This document shows positions 36,394 to 45,336 of a stretch of DNA of 64,000 nucleotides, one piece after another (the first letter of the stretch is position 1; each line of letters starts with the position of its first letter). The notes beneath the pieces are model-generated. The model saw nothing but the letters and a program-made list of their open reading frames with translations. It was not told the origin of the DNA and searched no databases. The DNA lies in contig CAYQJU010000001.1 in assembly GCA_964417875.1 (NCBI GenBank), forward strand, positions 1 through 64,000, given 5' to 3'. Origin of the DNA: ZC4RG30 sp964417875. Lineage in GTDB: Bacteria > Pseudomonadota > Gammaproteobacteria > Steroidobacterales > Steroidobacteraceae. Both the position numbers and the translations under genes were made by a program.

Positions 36394-37734
36394 ATGACCA
36401 CAGACATCCATCAGTTCTTCCGTGAACGCGGCATTGCAGAGGTCGAGGCCATCGTGCCCGACATGGCGGGCATCGCGCGCGGCAAGATCATGCCGGCGGA
36501 GAAGTTCGCCGCCGACGAGGGCATGAAGCTGCCGGAGAGCATCTTCCTGCAGACGGTGACCGGCGACTATCCCAGTGACACCAGCTCCGCGATGAGCCCG
36601 GCCGAGATCGACATCGTGCTCAAGCCCGACACGCGCACGGTGCGCGTGGTGCCGTGGACGGGCGAGCCCACCGCGCAGGTGATCCACGACTGCTTCTATT
36701 CCGACGGCCGCGTGGTGACCATGGCGCCGCGCCAGGTGCTGCGCCATGTGCTCGACCTGTATGCGCTGCGCGGCTGGGAGCCGGTGATCGCGCCGGAGCT
36801 GGAGTTCTACCTGATCGAGCCGAACGTCGATGCCGACTATCCGCTGAAGCCGCCGGTGGGCCGCTCCGGTCGCGCCGAGCCGGGCCGGCAGAGCTACAGC
36901 ATCGCGGCGGTGAACGAGTTCGATCCGCTGTTCGACGACATCTATGCCTTCTGCGAGGCGCAGGACATCGAGATCGACACGCTGATCCACGAGGATGGAC
37001 CGGCGCAGATGGAGATCAACCTGCTGCACGGCAATCCGCTGGATCTGGCCGACCAGGCCTTCCTGTTCAAGCGCACCGCCCGCGAGGCGGCGCTGCGCCA
37101 CAAGATGTACACCACGTTCATGGCCAAGCCGCACGGCCGCGAGCCGGGCTCCGCGATGCACGTCCACCAGAGCATCATCGACCGGCAGACGCGCCAGAAT
37201 GTGTTCAGCAACAAGGATGGCACGCCCTCGCAGCTGTTCTTCGCGCACATCGCCGGGCTGCAGAAGTACCTGCCGGCGGCGATGGCGCTGTTCGCGCCGA
37301 ACGTGAACTCCTACCGCCGCATCACGCGCGACCAGCTGGCGCCGATCAATGTGCATTGGGGCTATGACAACCGCACCGCGGGGCTGCGCGTGCCGGTGTC
37401 CTCGCCGGAGGGTCGGCGCGTGGAGAACCGGGTGAGCGGCGCGGACGCCAATCCGTACCTGGCCATCGCCGCGTCGCTGGCCTGCGGCTACCTCGGCATG
37501 ATCGAGAACCTGAAGCCCAGCGACCCCATCAGCGGCAGCGCGCATGACCTGCCGTTCTCGCTGCCGCGCTCGCTGGACTCGGCGCTGCGCCACCTGCGCG
37601 AGAGCCGCGAGCTGATCCAGGTGCTGGGCGAGGCCTTCGTGGCCGCCTTCACCATCGTGAAGGAGGCCGAGAGCGAGGTCTTCATGCAGGTGATCAGCTC
37701 GTGGGAACGCGAGCACCTGCTGCTGAACGTCTGA
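36394..37734 (+). CDS. puuA: Gamma-glutamylputrescine synthetase, copy 2
   Basis: A 446-residue member of the glutamine synthetase fold. Key sites are the Glu pair at 135 and 137 (PELEFYLI), AMHVHQS at about 255 and SGADANPYLA at about 349. The N-terminus (VPDMAGIARGKIMP) is the one usual for PuuA/SpuB/SpuI enzymes. It converts putrescine, glutamate and ATP to gamma-glutamylputrescine. The ATG at 36394 has AAGGTGA upstream, which includes the puuD stop. It is coupled to the aminotransferase by TGATG. Having puuA, puuD, spuC and the importer in one direction supports a single operon. Confidence 0.9.
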   Translation: MTTDIHQFFRERGIAEVEAIVPDMAGIARGKIMPAEKFAADEGMKLPESIFLQTVTGDYPSDTSSAMSPAEIDIVLKPDTRTVRVVPWTGEPTAQVIHDCFYSDGRVVTMAPRQVLRHVLDLYALRGWEPVIAPELEFYLIEPNVDADYPLKPPVGRSGRAEPGRQSYSIAAVNEFDPLFDDIYAFCEAQDIEIDTLIHEDGPAQMEINLLHGNPLDLADQAFLFKRTAREAALRHKMYTTFMAKPHGREPGSAMHVHQSIIDRQTRQNVFSNKDGTPSQLFFAHIAGLQKYLPAAMALFAPNVNSYRRITRDQLAPINVHWGYDNRTAGLRVPVSSPEGRRVENRVSGADANPYLAIAASLACGYLGMIENLKPSDPISGSAHDLPFSLPRSLDSALRHLRESRELIQVLGEAFVAAFTIVKEAESEVFMQVISSWEREHLLLNV

Positions 37735-39116
37735 TGGCCGGCGAGCACGACCTGCGGCGCTGGCAGCAGCAGGACGCCGCGCACTTCCTGCATCCCTTCA
37801 CCGATTCGCGGCTGCTGGGCGAGCGCGGCACGCGCGTGATCACCGGCGGCGAGGGGGTGTACCTGCACGAGGCCGACGGGCAGCGCCTGCTCGATGGCAT
37901 GTCGGGACTGTGGTGCGTGGCGGTGGGCTATGGCCGGCAGGAACTGGTCGATGCGGCCTCGCGCCAGATGGCCGAACTGCCCTATTACAACAGCTTCTTC
38001 CAGTGCAGCACGCCGCCGGCCATCGAGCTTGCGGCGAAGCTCGCCGAGGTCACGCCGCCGCAGTTCCAGCATGTGTTCTTCACCGGCTCGGGCAGCGAGT
38101 CGATCGACACCACGATCCGCCTGGCGCGCCGCTACTGGCAGCTGCAGGGCGAGCCGCAGCGCACGGTGATCATTGGCCGCTGGAACGGCTACCACGGCTC
38201 GACCGTTGCCGGCGCCAGCCTCGGCGGCATGAAGTGGATGCACGAGCAGGGCCTGGCGCCCTCGCTGCCGGATTTCGCGCATATCGAGCAGCCGTACTGG
38301 TTCGAGCGCGGCGGTGAGCTGTCGCCGGAGGAGTTCGGCCTCGCCGCGGCGCGCGAGCTGGAGGAGTGCATCCTGCGCATCGGTCCTGCGCGCGTGGCCG
38401 CCTTCGTCGGCGAGCCGGTGCAGGGCGCCGGCGGCGTGATCATCCCGCCCGACACCTACTGGCCGGAGATCCAGCGCATCTGCGACCGCTACGGCATCCT
38501 GCTGGTGTCCGACGAGGTGATCTGTGGCTTCGGGCGCACCGGGCAGTGGTTCGGCTGCGAGCATTTCGGCACGCGGCCGGACTTCATGACCATGGCCAAG
38601 GCGCTGTCGTCGGGCTATCTGCCCATCGGTGGCGTGATGGTCGGCGAGCGCGTCGCCCGCAGCCTGATCGCCGATGGCGGCGAGCTGGCGCATGGCTTCA
38701 CCTATTCGGCCCATCCGGTGTGCTGTGCGGTGGCGCTGGCGAACCTGCAGATCATCCAGCGTGAGCGCCTGGTCGAGCGCGTGCAGGAAGACCTCGGGCC
38801 GTACCTGGCGCAGCGCTGGACAGAGCTGGCCGATCATCCGCTGGTCGGCGAGGCGCGCAGCCTGGGGCTGCTGGGCGCGCTGGAACTGGTGCGCTCGAAA
38901 CAGCCGCGCCAGTGGTTCGAGCCGCGTGGCAAGGTAGGCGAACGCTGCCGCGACAATGCCATCCGCAATGGCCTGGTCATGCGCGCCACCCGCGACACGA
39001 TGATCATCGCGCCACCACTGGTGATCACCCGCGGGCAGATCGACGAGCTGGTCGAAAAGGCACGCGCCACCCTCGACCAGACCCTCTCTGGTCTCAGGCA
39101 GGATGGCTGGATATAG
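37734..39116 (+). CDS. spuC: Putrescine:pyruvate-type class III aminotransferase
   Basis: A 460-residue PLP enzyme. Lys289 (MAKALSSGY) is the Schiff-base lysine and Asp260 (VSDEVICGFGRTG) holds the pyridine nitrogen. The LHPFTD, GMSGLWCVAVGYG and PYYNSFFQC motifs are those of SpuC-like putrescine:pyruvate aminotransferases. It gives 4-aminobutyraldehyde directly from putrescine, a route parallel to gamma-glutamylation. The ATG at 37734 shares a base with the puuA stop; the frame 11 codons longer is not needed. It is a different enzyme from the aminotransferase at 23904. Confidence 0.88.
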   Translation: MAGEHDLRRWQQQDAAHFLHPFTDSRLLGERGTRVITGGEGVYLHEADGQRLLDGMSGLWCVAVGYGRQELVDAASRQMAELPYYNSFFQCSTPPAIELAAKLAEVTPPQFQHVFFTGSGSESIDTTIRLARRYWQLQGEPQRTVIIGRWNGYHGSTVAGASLGGMKWMHEQGLAPSLPDFAHIEQPYWFERGGELSPEEFGLAAARELEECILRIGPARVAAFVGEPVQGAGGVIIPPDTYWPEIQRICDRYGILLVSDEVICGFGRTGQWFGCEHFGTRPDFMTMAKALSSGYLPIGGVMVGERVARSLIADGGELAHGFTYSAHPVCCAVALANLQIIQRERLVERVQEDLGPYLAQRWTELADHPLVGEARSLGLLGALELVRSKQPRQWFEPRGKVGERCRDNAIRNGLVMRATRDTMIIAPPLVITRGQIDELVEKARATLDQTLSGLRQDGWI

Positions 39117-39126
39117 TGGCGCGAAT

Positions 39127-39144
39127 GGCGGCCCCGGGGCCGCC
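39127..39144 (+). repeat. Perfect 18-base GC palindrome before the polyamine-binding protein gene
   Basis: GGCGGCCCC-GGGGCCGCC is fully symmetric and all G/C. It stands in the 64-base gap between spuC and the binding-protein gene. There is no T-run. It may stabilise the downstream mRNA or slow transcription between enzyme and transport genes. Confidence 0.6.
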
Positions 39145-39180
39145 GTCGTCCTTTGCAGAACCCAGCCAAGAGGGATCGCC

Positions 39181-40317
39181 ATGTCGTTTCAATTGCGCAA
39201 TTGCACTGCAGTGGCCGCGCTTGGCGCGCTGCTGGCCGCATGTGGCGGTCAGTCCTCGAACCTCCCGGCCGTTGCCGGCGTCGACACCGACGAAGAACGG
39301 GTGCTGAATGTCTGGAACTGGTCCGACTACATCGAGCCGGAGCTGATCGAGCAGTTCGAGGCCGAAACCGGCATCAGGGTGAACTACGAGGTCGGCGACT
39401 CGAACGAGATGCTCGAGACGAAGCTGCTGGCCGGCCGCACCGGCTACGACGTGGTGGTGCCGTCCGCCTCGTTCATGGCACGCCAGATCCAGGCGGGCAT
39501 CTTCCAGAAGCTCGACAAGTCACGGCTGACCAATTACGGCAACCTCGACCCGGCGATCCAGCGCAACCTTGCCGCGCTCGATCCGGACAATGCCTATTCT
39601 GTGAACTACATGTGGGGCACTTCGGGCATCGCGCACATCCCCGAGCGCATCGCCGAGGCCATGCCGGACGCGCCTCTCGACAGCTTCGCGATGTTCTACG
39701 ACCCGGAGGTGGTGAAGAACTTCCAGCGCTGCGGCGTGACGATTCTCGATGCGCCCAGCGAGGTGGTCGGCACCGTGCTGATCTACCTGGGCCGCGATGC
39801 CAACAGCGAGAGCCTCGAAGACCTGAAGGCCGCCGAGGAAGTGCTGCTGAAGATCCGTCCCTACATCCGCACCATCGAGTCCTCCGCCTACATCGACCAT
39901 CTGGCCAATGGCGAGCGCTGCCTGGTGCTGGGCTGGTCCGGTGACGTGTTCCAGGCGGCCGATCGCGCCGAGGAGGCCGGCAAGCCCTTCACGGTGGCCT
40001 ACAACATCCCGAAGGAGGGCGCCGTGCAGTTCTTCGACCAGCTGGCCATCCCGGTGGATGCGGCGCATGTGAAGAACGCGCACCTGTTCATCGATTTCCT
40101 GCTGCGCCCGGACGTGGCGGCGAAGAACACCAACTACGTGGCCTTCGCCAATGCCAATGCGGCGTCCTACGACCTGCTCGATGAAGAGATCCGCAACAAC
40201 CCGAGCATCTATCCGCCGCCGGAAGTGGCCGCCAAGCTGGTGCCCGACACGCCGGAGAGCCCGGAGTTCACGCGTGAGCTGACGCGCACCTGGACGCGGT
40301 TCAAGACCGGTCGCTAG
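39181..40317 (+). CDS. potF: Polyamine-binding protein of an ABC importer (PotF/SpuD type), lipoprotein
   Basis: A 378-residue solute-binding protein. The lipobox LLAAC puts Cys21 at the lipid anchor. The mature part starts EERVLNVWNWSDYIEPELIEQFEAETGI, the hallmark of PotD/PotF proteins, whose WSDY stretch contacts the polyamine. The ATG at 39181 follows AGGGATCGCC; the 26 codons upstream are not a signal. A hairpin stands on each side of this gene, a common way to raise binding-protein levels over the membrane parts. It feeds the PotGHI-type complex that follows. Putrescine is the likely ligand because of the neighbouring enzymes. Confidence 0.93.
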   Translation: MSFQLRNCTAVAALGALLAACGGQSSNLPAVAGVDTDEERVLNVWNWSDYIEPELIEQFEAETGIRVNYEVGDSNEMLETKLLAGRTGYDVVVPSASFMARQIQAGIFQKLDKSRLTNYGNLDPAIQRNLAALDPDNAYSVNYMWGTSGIAHIPERIAEAMPDAPLDSFAMFYDPEVVKNFQRCGVTILDAPSEVVGTVLIYLGRDANSESLEDLKAAEEVLLKIRPYIRTIESSAYIDHLANGERCLVLGWSGDVFQAADRAEEAGKPFTVAYNIPKEGAVQFFDQLAIPVDAAHVKNAHLFIDFLLRPDVAAKNTNYVAFANANAASYDLLDEEIRNNPSIYPPPEVAAKLVPDTPESPEFTRELTRTWTRFKTGR

Positions 40318-40331
40318 TCCATCTGCGCAAC

Positions 40332-40355
40332 CGGGCCCGGCATCGGCCGGGCCCG
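40332..40355 (+). repeat. Strong hairpin between binding protein and importer ATPase genes
   Basis: CGGGCCCGGC (40332-40341) and GCCGGGCCCG (40346-40355) form a perfect 10-base-pair stem with an ATCG loop. With no T-run it resembles the intercistronic hairpins (such as in the E. coli malE-malF gap) that protect the 5' message from 3'-5' decay. Confidence 0.7.
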
Positions 40356-40372
40356 CGGGTCCCGGGAGTGTC

Positions 40373-41521
40373 ATGGCCGAACGCCGCAACGAGAAGTCCA
40401 AGATCGAACCCTGGCGCGACCCGAACGCCAAGCCCTATGTCCAGATCGAGAACCTGACCAAGAAGTTCGGGGACTTCACCGCCGTCGACAACGTCTCGCT
40501 GGAAATCTACAAGGGCGAGACCTTCTGCCTGCTGGGCGGCTCAGGGTCGGGCAAGTCGACGCTGTTGCGCATGCTGGCCGGCTTCGAGGAACCCAGCTCC
40601 GGCCGCATGCTCCTCGATGGCGAGGACCTGGGCGAGATCCCGCCCTACAACCGGCCGGTCAACATGATGTTCCAGTCCTATGCGCTGTTCCCCCACATGA
40701 CGGTGGAGAAGAACATCGCCTTCGGCCTGGAGCAGGAGCGGCTGCCGCGTGCCGAGATCGCCGCCCGGGTCGAACACATGCTCGACATCGTGCGCATGGG
40801 CGACTATGCCAGGCGCAAGCCGCACCAGCTCTCCGGCGGCCAGCGCCAGCGCGTGGCGCTGGCACGCGCGCTGGTCAAGCGTCCGAAGCTGCTGCTGCTC
40901 GATGAGCCGCTGGGCGCGCTCGACAAGAAACTCCGCGAGCATACGCAGTTCGAGCTGATCAACATCCAGGAGCAGCTGGGCGTCACCTTCTTCGTGGTCA
41001 CGCACGACCAGGAAGAGGCAATGACGCTGGCCTCGCGCATCGGCGTGATGGACCGCGGCCGCATCGTGCAGATCGGCACGCCCACCGAGATCTATGAATT
41101 CCCGCACTCGCGCTTCGTGGCCGACTTCATCGGCTCGGTGAACATGTTCGAGGGCCGGCTGGTGGAAGACGAGCCGGACTTCGTGCGCATCCAGTCCGAT
41201 GAGCTCGGCGGCACCATCTATGTGGACCATGGCATCAGCGCCGCGCCGGGCGTCACGGTGTGGGCGGCGATCCGGCCGGAGAAGATCGAGCTGAAGCGCG
41301 AGCCGCCGGCCAATCCTTCCGAGAACGCGGCGCGCGGCGTGGTGCAGGAGATCGCCTACATGGGCGATCTTTCCGTGTACCTGGTGAAGATCGACAGCGG
41401 CAAGACGGTGCGGGTCACCATGCCCAATGTGGAGCGCCTGTCCGACGACGAGCGCATCCTGTGGGATGAGACGGTGTATCTCACCTGGCACGAAAGCAGC
41501 CCGGTCGTCGTCACCCAGTAA
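40373..41521 (+). CDS. potG: Polyamine ABC importer ATPase (PotG type)
   Basis: A 382-residue ATPase. It has Walker A GGSGSGKST, signature LSGGQRQR, Walker B LLLLDEPLGALD, H-loop VVTHDQ, and a C-terminal TOBE/OB domain (about 290-380) typical of PotA/PotG. It drives uptake of polyamines delivered by the upstream binding protein. The stop overlaps the next start as TAATG. The ribosome site is GGGAG before the ATG at 40373. Confidence 0.94.
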   Translation: MAERRNEKSKIEPWRDPNAKPYVQIENLTKKFGDFTAVDNVSLEIYKGETFCLLGGSGSGKSTLLRMLAGFEEPSSGRMLLDGEDLGEIPPYNRPVNMMFQSYALFPHMTVEKNIAFGLEQERLPRAEIAARVEHMLDIVRMGDYARRKPHQLSGGQRQRVALARALVKRPKLLLLDEPLGALDKKLREHTQFELINIQEQLGVTFFVVTHDQEEAMTLASRIGVMDRGRIVQIGTPTEIYEFPHSRFVADFIGSVNMFEGRLVEDEPDFVRIQSDELGGTIYVDHGISAAPGVTVWAAIRPEKIELKREPPANPSENAARGVVQEIAYMGDLSVYLVKIDSGKTVRVTMPNVERLSDDERILWDETVYLTWHESSPVVVTQ

Positions 41522-42528
41522 TGGCGCCACACGGCACATCCCGGCACCTGGGCATGCATGGCAGCAGCCAGGGGCTGATCTGGGATCTTTTCTTCCGCTT
41601 CGGGCCACCGCGCTGGTCGCGCTACATCCGCTCGCACTGGGCCGGGCAGCGCCTGGTCATCGCGGTGCCCTACCTGTGGCTGATCATCTTCTTCCTGGTG
41701 CCCTTCCTGATCGTGCTGAAGATCTCGCTGGCCGAGTTCTCGCCGCTGGGAAGACCGCCCTACGAGCCCATCCTGCGCTGGCTGGAAGACGGCGCGCTGC
41801 AGATCAAGCTGCTGTTCACCAGCTACACCTACCTGCTGCACGAACCGCTGTATGTGTCGGCCTGGCTCTACTCGGTGAAGGTGGCGCTGGTCTCGACGCT
41901 GTTCTGCCTGTTGCTGGGTTATCCGATGGCCTATGCCATCGCGCGCGCCTCGCCATCGACGCGCAATGTGCTCTTGATGCTGATCATCCTGCCGTTCTGG
42001 ACTTCGTTCCTGCTGCGAGTCTATGCGTGGATCGGTCTGCTGAAGACCGACGGCGTGATCAACAATTTGCTGCTGGCGCTGGGCATCATCAACGAGCCGC
42101 TGGTGATGATGAACACCAACTTCGCGGTGTACATCGGCATCGTCTATTCCTACCTGCCGTTCATGATCCTGCCGCTGTATGCCAACCTCGAGAAGCATGA
42201 CCTGACGCTGCTCGAGGCCGCGCAGGACCTGGGCTCCGGCCCCGTGCGCAGCTTCCTGCGCATCACGCTGCCGCTGTCATTCCCGGGCATCATGGCCGGC
42301 AGCCTGCTGGTGTTCATCCCGGCGGTGGGAGAGTGGGTGATCCCGTCGCTGCTGGGGCGCTCCGACCAGCTGATGGTGGCCACGCTGCTGTCGGATGAAT
42401 TCTTCCGCAACCGCGACTGGCCGCGTGCCAGCGCGGTGGCCATCGCGATGCTGCTGTTGCTGTTGGTGCCGATCATGATCTTCCAGCACTTCCAGAACCG
42501 CGAGCTGAAGGCGGCGTCGCGACGATGA
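41521..42528 (+). CDS. potH: Polyamine ABC importer permease 1 (PotH type)
   Basis: A 335-residue inner-membrane permease with six membrane helices after a cytoplasmic N-terminus of about 45 residues. The ABC-interacting EAA loop reads EAAQDLGSGPVRSFLRITLPLSFPGI. The PotH/PotB group has this layout and length. It is translationally coupled to the ATPase (TAATG) and to PotI (ATGA), consistent with a stoichiometric complex. Confidence 0.93.
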   Translation: MAPHGTSRHLGMHGSSQGLIWDLFFRFGPPRWSRYIRSHWAGQRLVIAVPYLWLIIFFLVPFLIVLKISLAEFSPLGRPPYEPILRWLEDGALQIKLLFTSYTYLLHEPLYVSAWLYSVKVALVSTLFCLLLGYPMAYAIARASPSTRNVLLMLIILPFWTSFLLRVYAWIGLLKTDGVINNLLLALGIINEPLVMMNTNFAVYIGIVYSYLPFMILPLYANLEKHDLTLLEAAQDLGSGPVRSFLRITLPLSFPGIMAGSLLVFIPAVGEWVIPSLLGRSDQLMVATLLSDEFFRNRDWPRASAVAIAMLLLLLVPIMIFQHFQNRELKAASRR

Positions 42529-43397
42529 CCAAGGTGCTGCGCAAATACCTGACCTTCCCGAACCTGGCGCTGGGGCTCGGCCTGCTGTTCCTGTACGTGC
42601 CGATCTTTTCGATGATCGTGTACTCGTTCAACAACTCGCGCCTGGTGACGGTGTGGGACGCGGCCAACTCGCCGACCGTGCGCTGGTACTTCGAGCTGTT
42701 CAACGACCGTCCGGTGCTGCAGGCGGCGTGGCTGTCACTGCGCGTGGCGGCAATCACGGCCACCGCGTCTGTGGTGCTGGGCACGCTGGCCGGGCTGGTG
42801 CTGGCCCGTTTCGGTCCATTCCGCGGCCGCGCGCTGCTGCAGGGACTGTCCACCGCGCCGCTGGTGATGCCCGAGGTGATCACCGGCCTGTCGCTGCTGC
42901 TGCTGTTCGTCTCGCTCGAGCAATTGCTGCAGGCGCTGTTCGGCGTGCAGTTCAACCGCGGCATGCTCACCATCACGCTGGCGCACATCACTTTCACGCT
43001 GGCCTATGTCACGGTGGTGGTGCAGTCGCGCCTGGCCAGCTTCGACGATTCGCTCGAAGAGGCGGCGCTCGACCTGGGCGCGCGGCCCGCCACCGTGTTC
43101 CGGCGTGTCACGCTGCCGCTGATCATGCCGGCCATCCTGTCGGGCTGGCTGCTCGCCTTCACGCTGTCCTGGGACGACGTGGTGGTGGCGCAGTTCGTGG
43201 CCGGCCCGGGCGCCAACACGCTGCCGATGGTGGTCTACTCCAAGGTGCGCCTCGGCGTCAGTCCCGCGATCAATGCGCTGGCGACGCTGATGGTGCTGAT
43301 CGTGGCCACCGGCGTCGTGGTCGCGGCCATCTGGATGAAGCGGGCGGAGCGGCGGCGTGCGCGCGAGATGCGCATGGCAGTCGCGCCGCGACCCTGA
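42525..43397 (+). CDS. potI: Polyamine ABC importer permease 2 (PotI type)
   Basis: A 290-residue inner-membrane permease with six helices. The EAA loop is EEAALDLGARPATVFRRVTLPLIMPAI. It pairs with PotH to form the channel. The NPTV-like NSPTVRWYFELFND stretch after the first helix is typical of PotC/PotI proteins. Its ATG overlaps the potH stop. The next gene follows after 17 bases and may belong to the same transcript. Confidence 0.93.
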   Translation: MTKVLRKYLTFPNLALGLGLLFLYVPIFSMIVYSFNNSRLVTVWDAANSPTVRWYFELFNDRPVLQAAWLSLRVAAITATASVVLGTLAGLVLARFGPFRGRALLQGLSTAPLVMPEVITGLSLLLLFVSLEQLLQALFGVQFNRGMLTITLAHITFTLAYVTVVVQSRLASFDDSLEEAALDLGARPATVFRRVTLPLIMPAILSGWLLAFTLSWDDVVVAQFVAGPGANTLPMVVYSKVRLGVSPAINALATLMVLIVATGVVVAAIWMKRAERRRAREMRMAVAPRP

Positions 43398-43414
43398 AGA
43401 AAGAGGAGAGGGCG

Positions 43415-44179
43415 ATGCCATCGACGGGCCTGGCACTGGGTCTGGATGTCGGGGGATCCTCCATCAAGCACGCGCTGGTGGATCTTGAAACCGGCCAACC
43501 CTGCGCCGAACTGGGAAGCGTCACGACCCCGCGGCCGACGCTGCCGGAGAAGCTGGTCGATGCGCTGGCCAGCCTTGCCGCGCAGGCGCCGCCCGGCGTG
43601 CCGGTGGGCATCACGCTGCCCTCGGTGATCGAGCATGGCGTCATCCACACGGCCGCGAACCTGCATCCGGCGCTGCTGGGCTTCGATGTTGGCACTGCGC
43701 TGCGCGAACGCCTCGGGCACGATGTGGTGCTGCTGAACGACGGCGATGCCGCAGGCCTCGCCGAGGTGCATTTCGGCGCCGCGCGCGGCGTGCGCGGCAC
43801 GGTGATGATGCTGACCTTCGGCACCGGCATCGGATCGGCGCTGGTGGTCGATGGTCACCTGTGGCCCAACACCGAGCTGGGCCACATGGAGGTGGATGGC
43901 GTTGAGGGGGAGAGCCGCGCGGCCGCGCGCAACCGCACCGACGAGAACCTTTCCTGGGACGAGTGGGCCGTTCGCGTGAATCGCTACCTGGCCGAAATCA
44001 ACCGGCTGTTCTGGCCGGAGCTGATCATCATCGGTGGTGGCGTGGTGGAGAACTGGCAAGTCTTCGCGCCGCTGCTGAAGTCGCATGCGCCGCTGCGCCG
44101 CGCGGCCCTGGGGCCGGCTGCCGGCGTGGCCGGCGCGGCCCTGGCCGCTTCCCTGGCCACGGCCACGGGCACCGTGTGA
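43415..44179 (+). CDS. ppgK: ROK-family sugar kinase, polyphosphate glucokinase-like
   Basis: A 254-residue kinase of the ASKHA/ROK fold. The phosphate-binding motif is LDVGGSSIKHALVD (10-23), the catalytic Asp109 is in LNDGDAAGLAE, and TFGTGIGSAL (134-143) binds the nucleotide or polyphosphate. The cysteine zinc site found in most ROK kinases is absent, while ELGHMEVDG is present; this fits polyphosphate glucokinases. It would phosphorylate glucose with polyphosphate or ATP. The ATG at 43415 has AAGAGGAG upstream. It overlaps the next gene by GTGA. Why it follows a polyamine importer is not clear. Confidence 0.8.
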   Translation: MPSTGLALGLDVGGSSIKHALVDLETGQPCAELGSVTTPRPTLPEKLVDALASLAAQAPPGVPVGITLPSVIEHGVIHTAANLHPALLGFDVGTALRERLGHDVVLLNDGDAAGLAEVHFGAARGVRGTVMMLTFGTGIGSALVVDGHLWPNTELGHMEVDGVEGESRAAARNRTDENLSWDEWAVRVNRYLAEINRLFWPELIIIGGGVVENWQVFAPLLKSHAPLRRAALGPAAGVAGAALAASLATATGTV

Positions 44180-45324
44180 GCAAGCTGCCGGATGTCGGCA
44201 CCACCATCTTCACGGTGATCTCGCGTCGCGCCGCCGAATGCGGCGCGGTGAACCTGGGGCAGGGCTTTCCGGATTATCCGGTGGATGCGCGGCTGACCGA
44301 CCTTGTGGCCGAGGCGATGCGCGCCGGTCACAACCAGTACGCGCCGATGGCTGGCGTGCCGGCATTGTGCGAGGTCATCGCACGGCAGGCCGGCGCACGG
44401 CATGGCATCAGCATCAATCCGGCCGCCGAGGTGACGGTGACGCTGGGCGCCACCGAGGCCATCTTCTCCGCCATCACCGCGCTGGTGGGTGTCGGCGATG
44501 AGGTGCTGGTCTTCGATCCGGCCTACGACTCCTATGACCCTGCGGTGCGGGTGGCCGGCGGGCGCTGCATCCATGTGCCGCTGGCGCCACCGCAGTTCCG
44601 CCATGACTGGGATCGCGTGCGCGCGGCGATCTCGCCGCGCACGCGCATGGTGGTCATCAACAGTCCGCAGAATCCCTCCTGCACGGTGATGTCCGCCGCC
44701 GACCTGGACGAACTGGCCCGCATTGCCGAGGCGCATGACCTGCTGGTGCTCAGCGACGAGGTGTACGAGCCCATCGTGTTCGCGCCGTGGCGCCATTGCA
44801 GCGTGCTGGCGCATCCGGTGCTGCGGCAGCGCTCGCTGGCCGTGTATTCATTCGGCAAGACACTGCATGCCACCGGGCTGCGCGTCGGTTACTGCATCGC
44901 CCCGCCGCGACTGTCGACCGAGCTGCGCAAGGTGCACCAGTTCAATACCTTCAGCATTGCCACCGCGTTCCAGTACGCGATTGCGGCCTATCTTGAGACC
45001 GGGCCCGGCGTCTTCGACGCGCTGGTGCCGTTCTTCGCGCGCAAGCGCGAACTGCTCGCCGCGGGGCTGGCGGGCACGGCATTCACGCTACTGCCTGCGC
45101 AGGGCAGCTACTTCACGCTGGTGGATTATTCCCGCTGCGCGGCGCTGCAGGGCCTCGACGACATGCAGGCCGCCGACCGCCTGCTGACGCAGGGCGGCGT
45201 GGCCGCAATCCCGCTGTCGCCGTTCTATCGCGAGCCGCCGCGCCACACGCTGCTGCGGCTGTGCGTCGCCAAGCAGGATTCCACGCTCGAGGCCGCGATC
45301 GACCGCCTGCGCGCGCTGCGGTAA
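44176..45324 (+). CDS. ybdL: PLP aminotransferase, YbdL-like (methionine/aromatic type)
   Basis: A 382-residue class I/II aminotransferase. The PLP lysine is Lys228 (YSFGKTLHATGLRVGY), and NSPQNPSC and LSDEVYE are the other cofactor contacts. The VNLGQGFPDYPVD start and overall layout match YbdL and kynurenine-aminotransferase-like enzymes, which prefer methionine, His and Phe as amino donors. The start is GTG at 44176 overlapping the kinase stop; the open frame upstream is a shadow. The next PLP gene lies 12 bases downstream. Confidence 0.85.
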   Translation: MSKLPDVGTTIFTVISRRAAECGAVNLGQGFPDYPVDARLTDLVAEAMRAGHNQYAPMAGVPALCEVIARQAGARHGISINPAAEVTVTLGATEAIFSAITALVGVGDEVLVFDPAYDSYDPAVRVAGGRCIHVPLAPPQFRHDWDRVRAAISPRTRMVVINSPQNPSCTVMSAADLDELARIAEAHDLLVLSDEVYEPIVFAPWRHCSVLAHPVLRQRSLAVYSFGKTLHATGLRVGYCIAPPRLSTELRKVHQFNTFSIATAFQYAIAAYLETGPGVFDALVPFFARKRELLAAGLAGTAFTLLPAQGSYFTLVDYSRCAALQGLDDMQAADRLLTQGGVAAIPLSPFYREPPRHTLLRLCVAKQDSTLEAAIDRLRALR

Positions 45325-45336
45325 TACAATGGGGCA

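Noticed and set aside
36334..39182. Long minus-strand frames (460 and 564 codons) over puuA and spuC
   Set aside because: Antisense shadows of genes with clear catalytic motifs on the plus strand.
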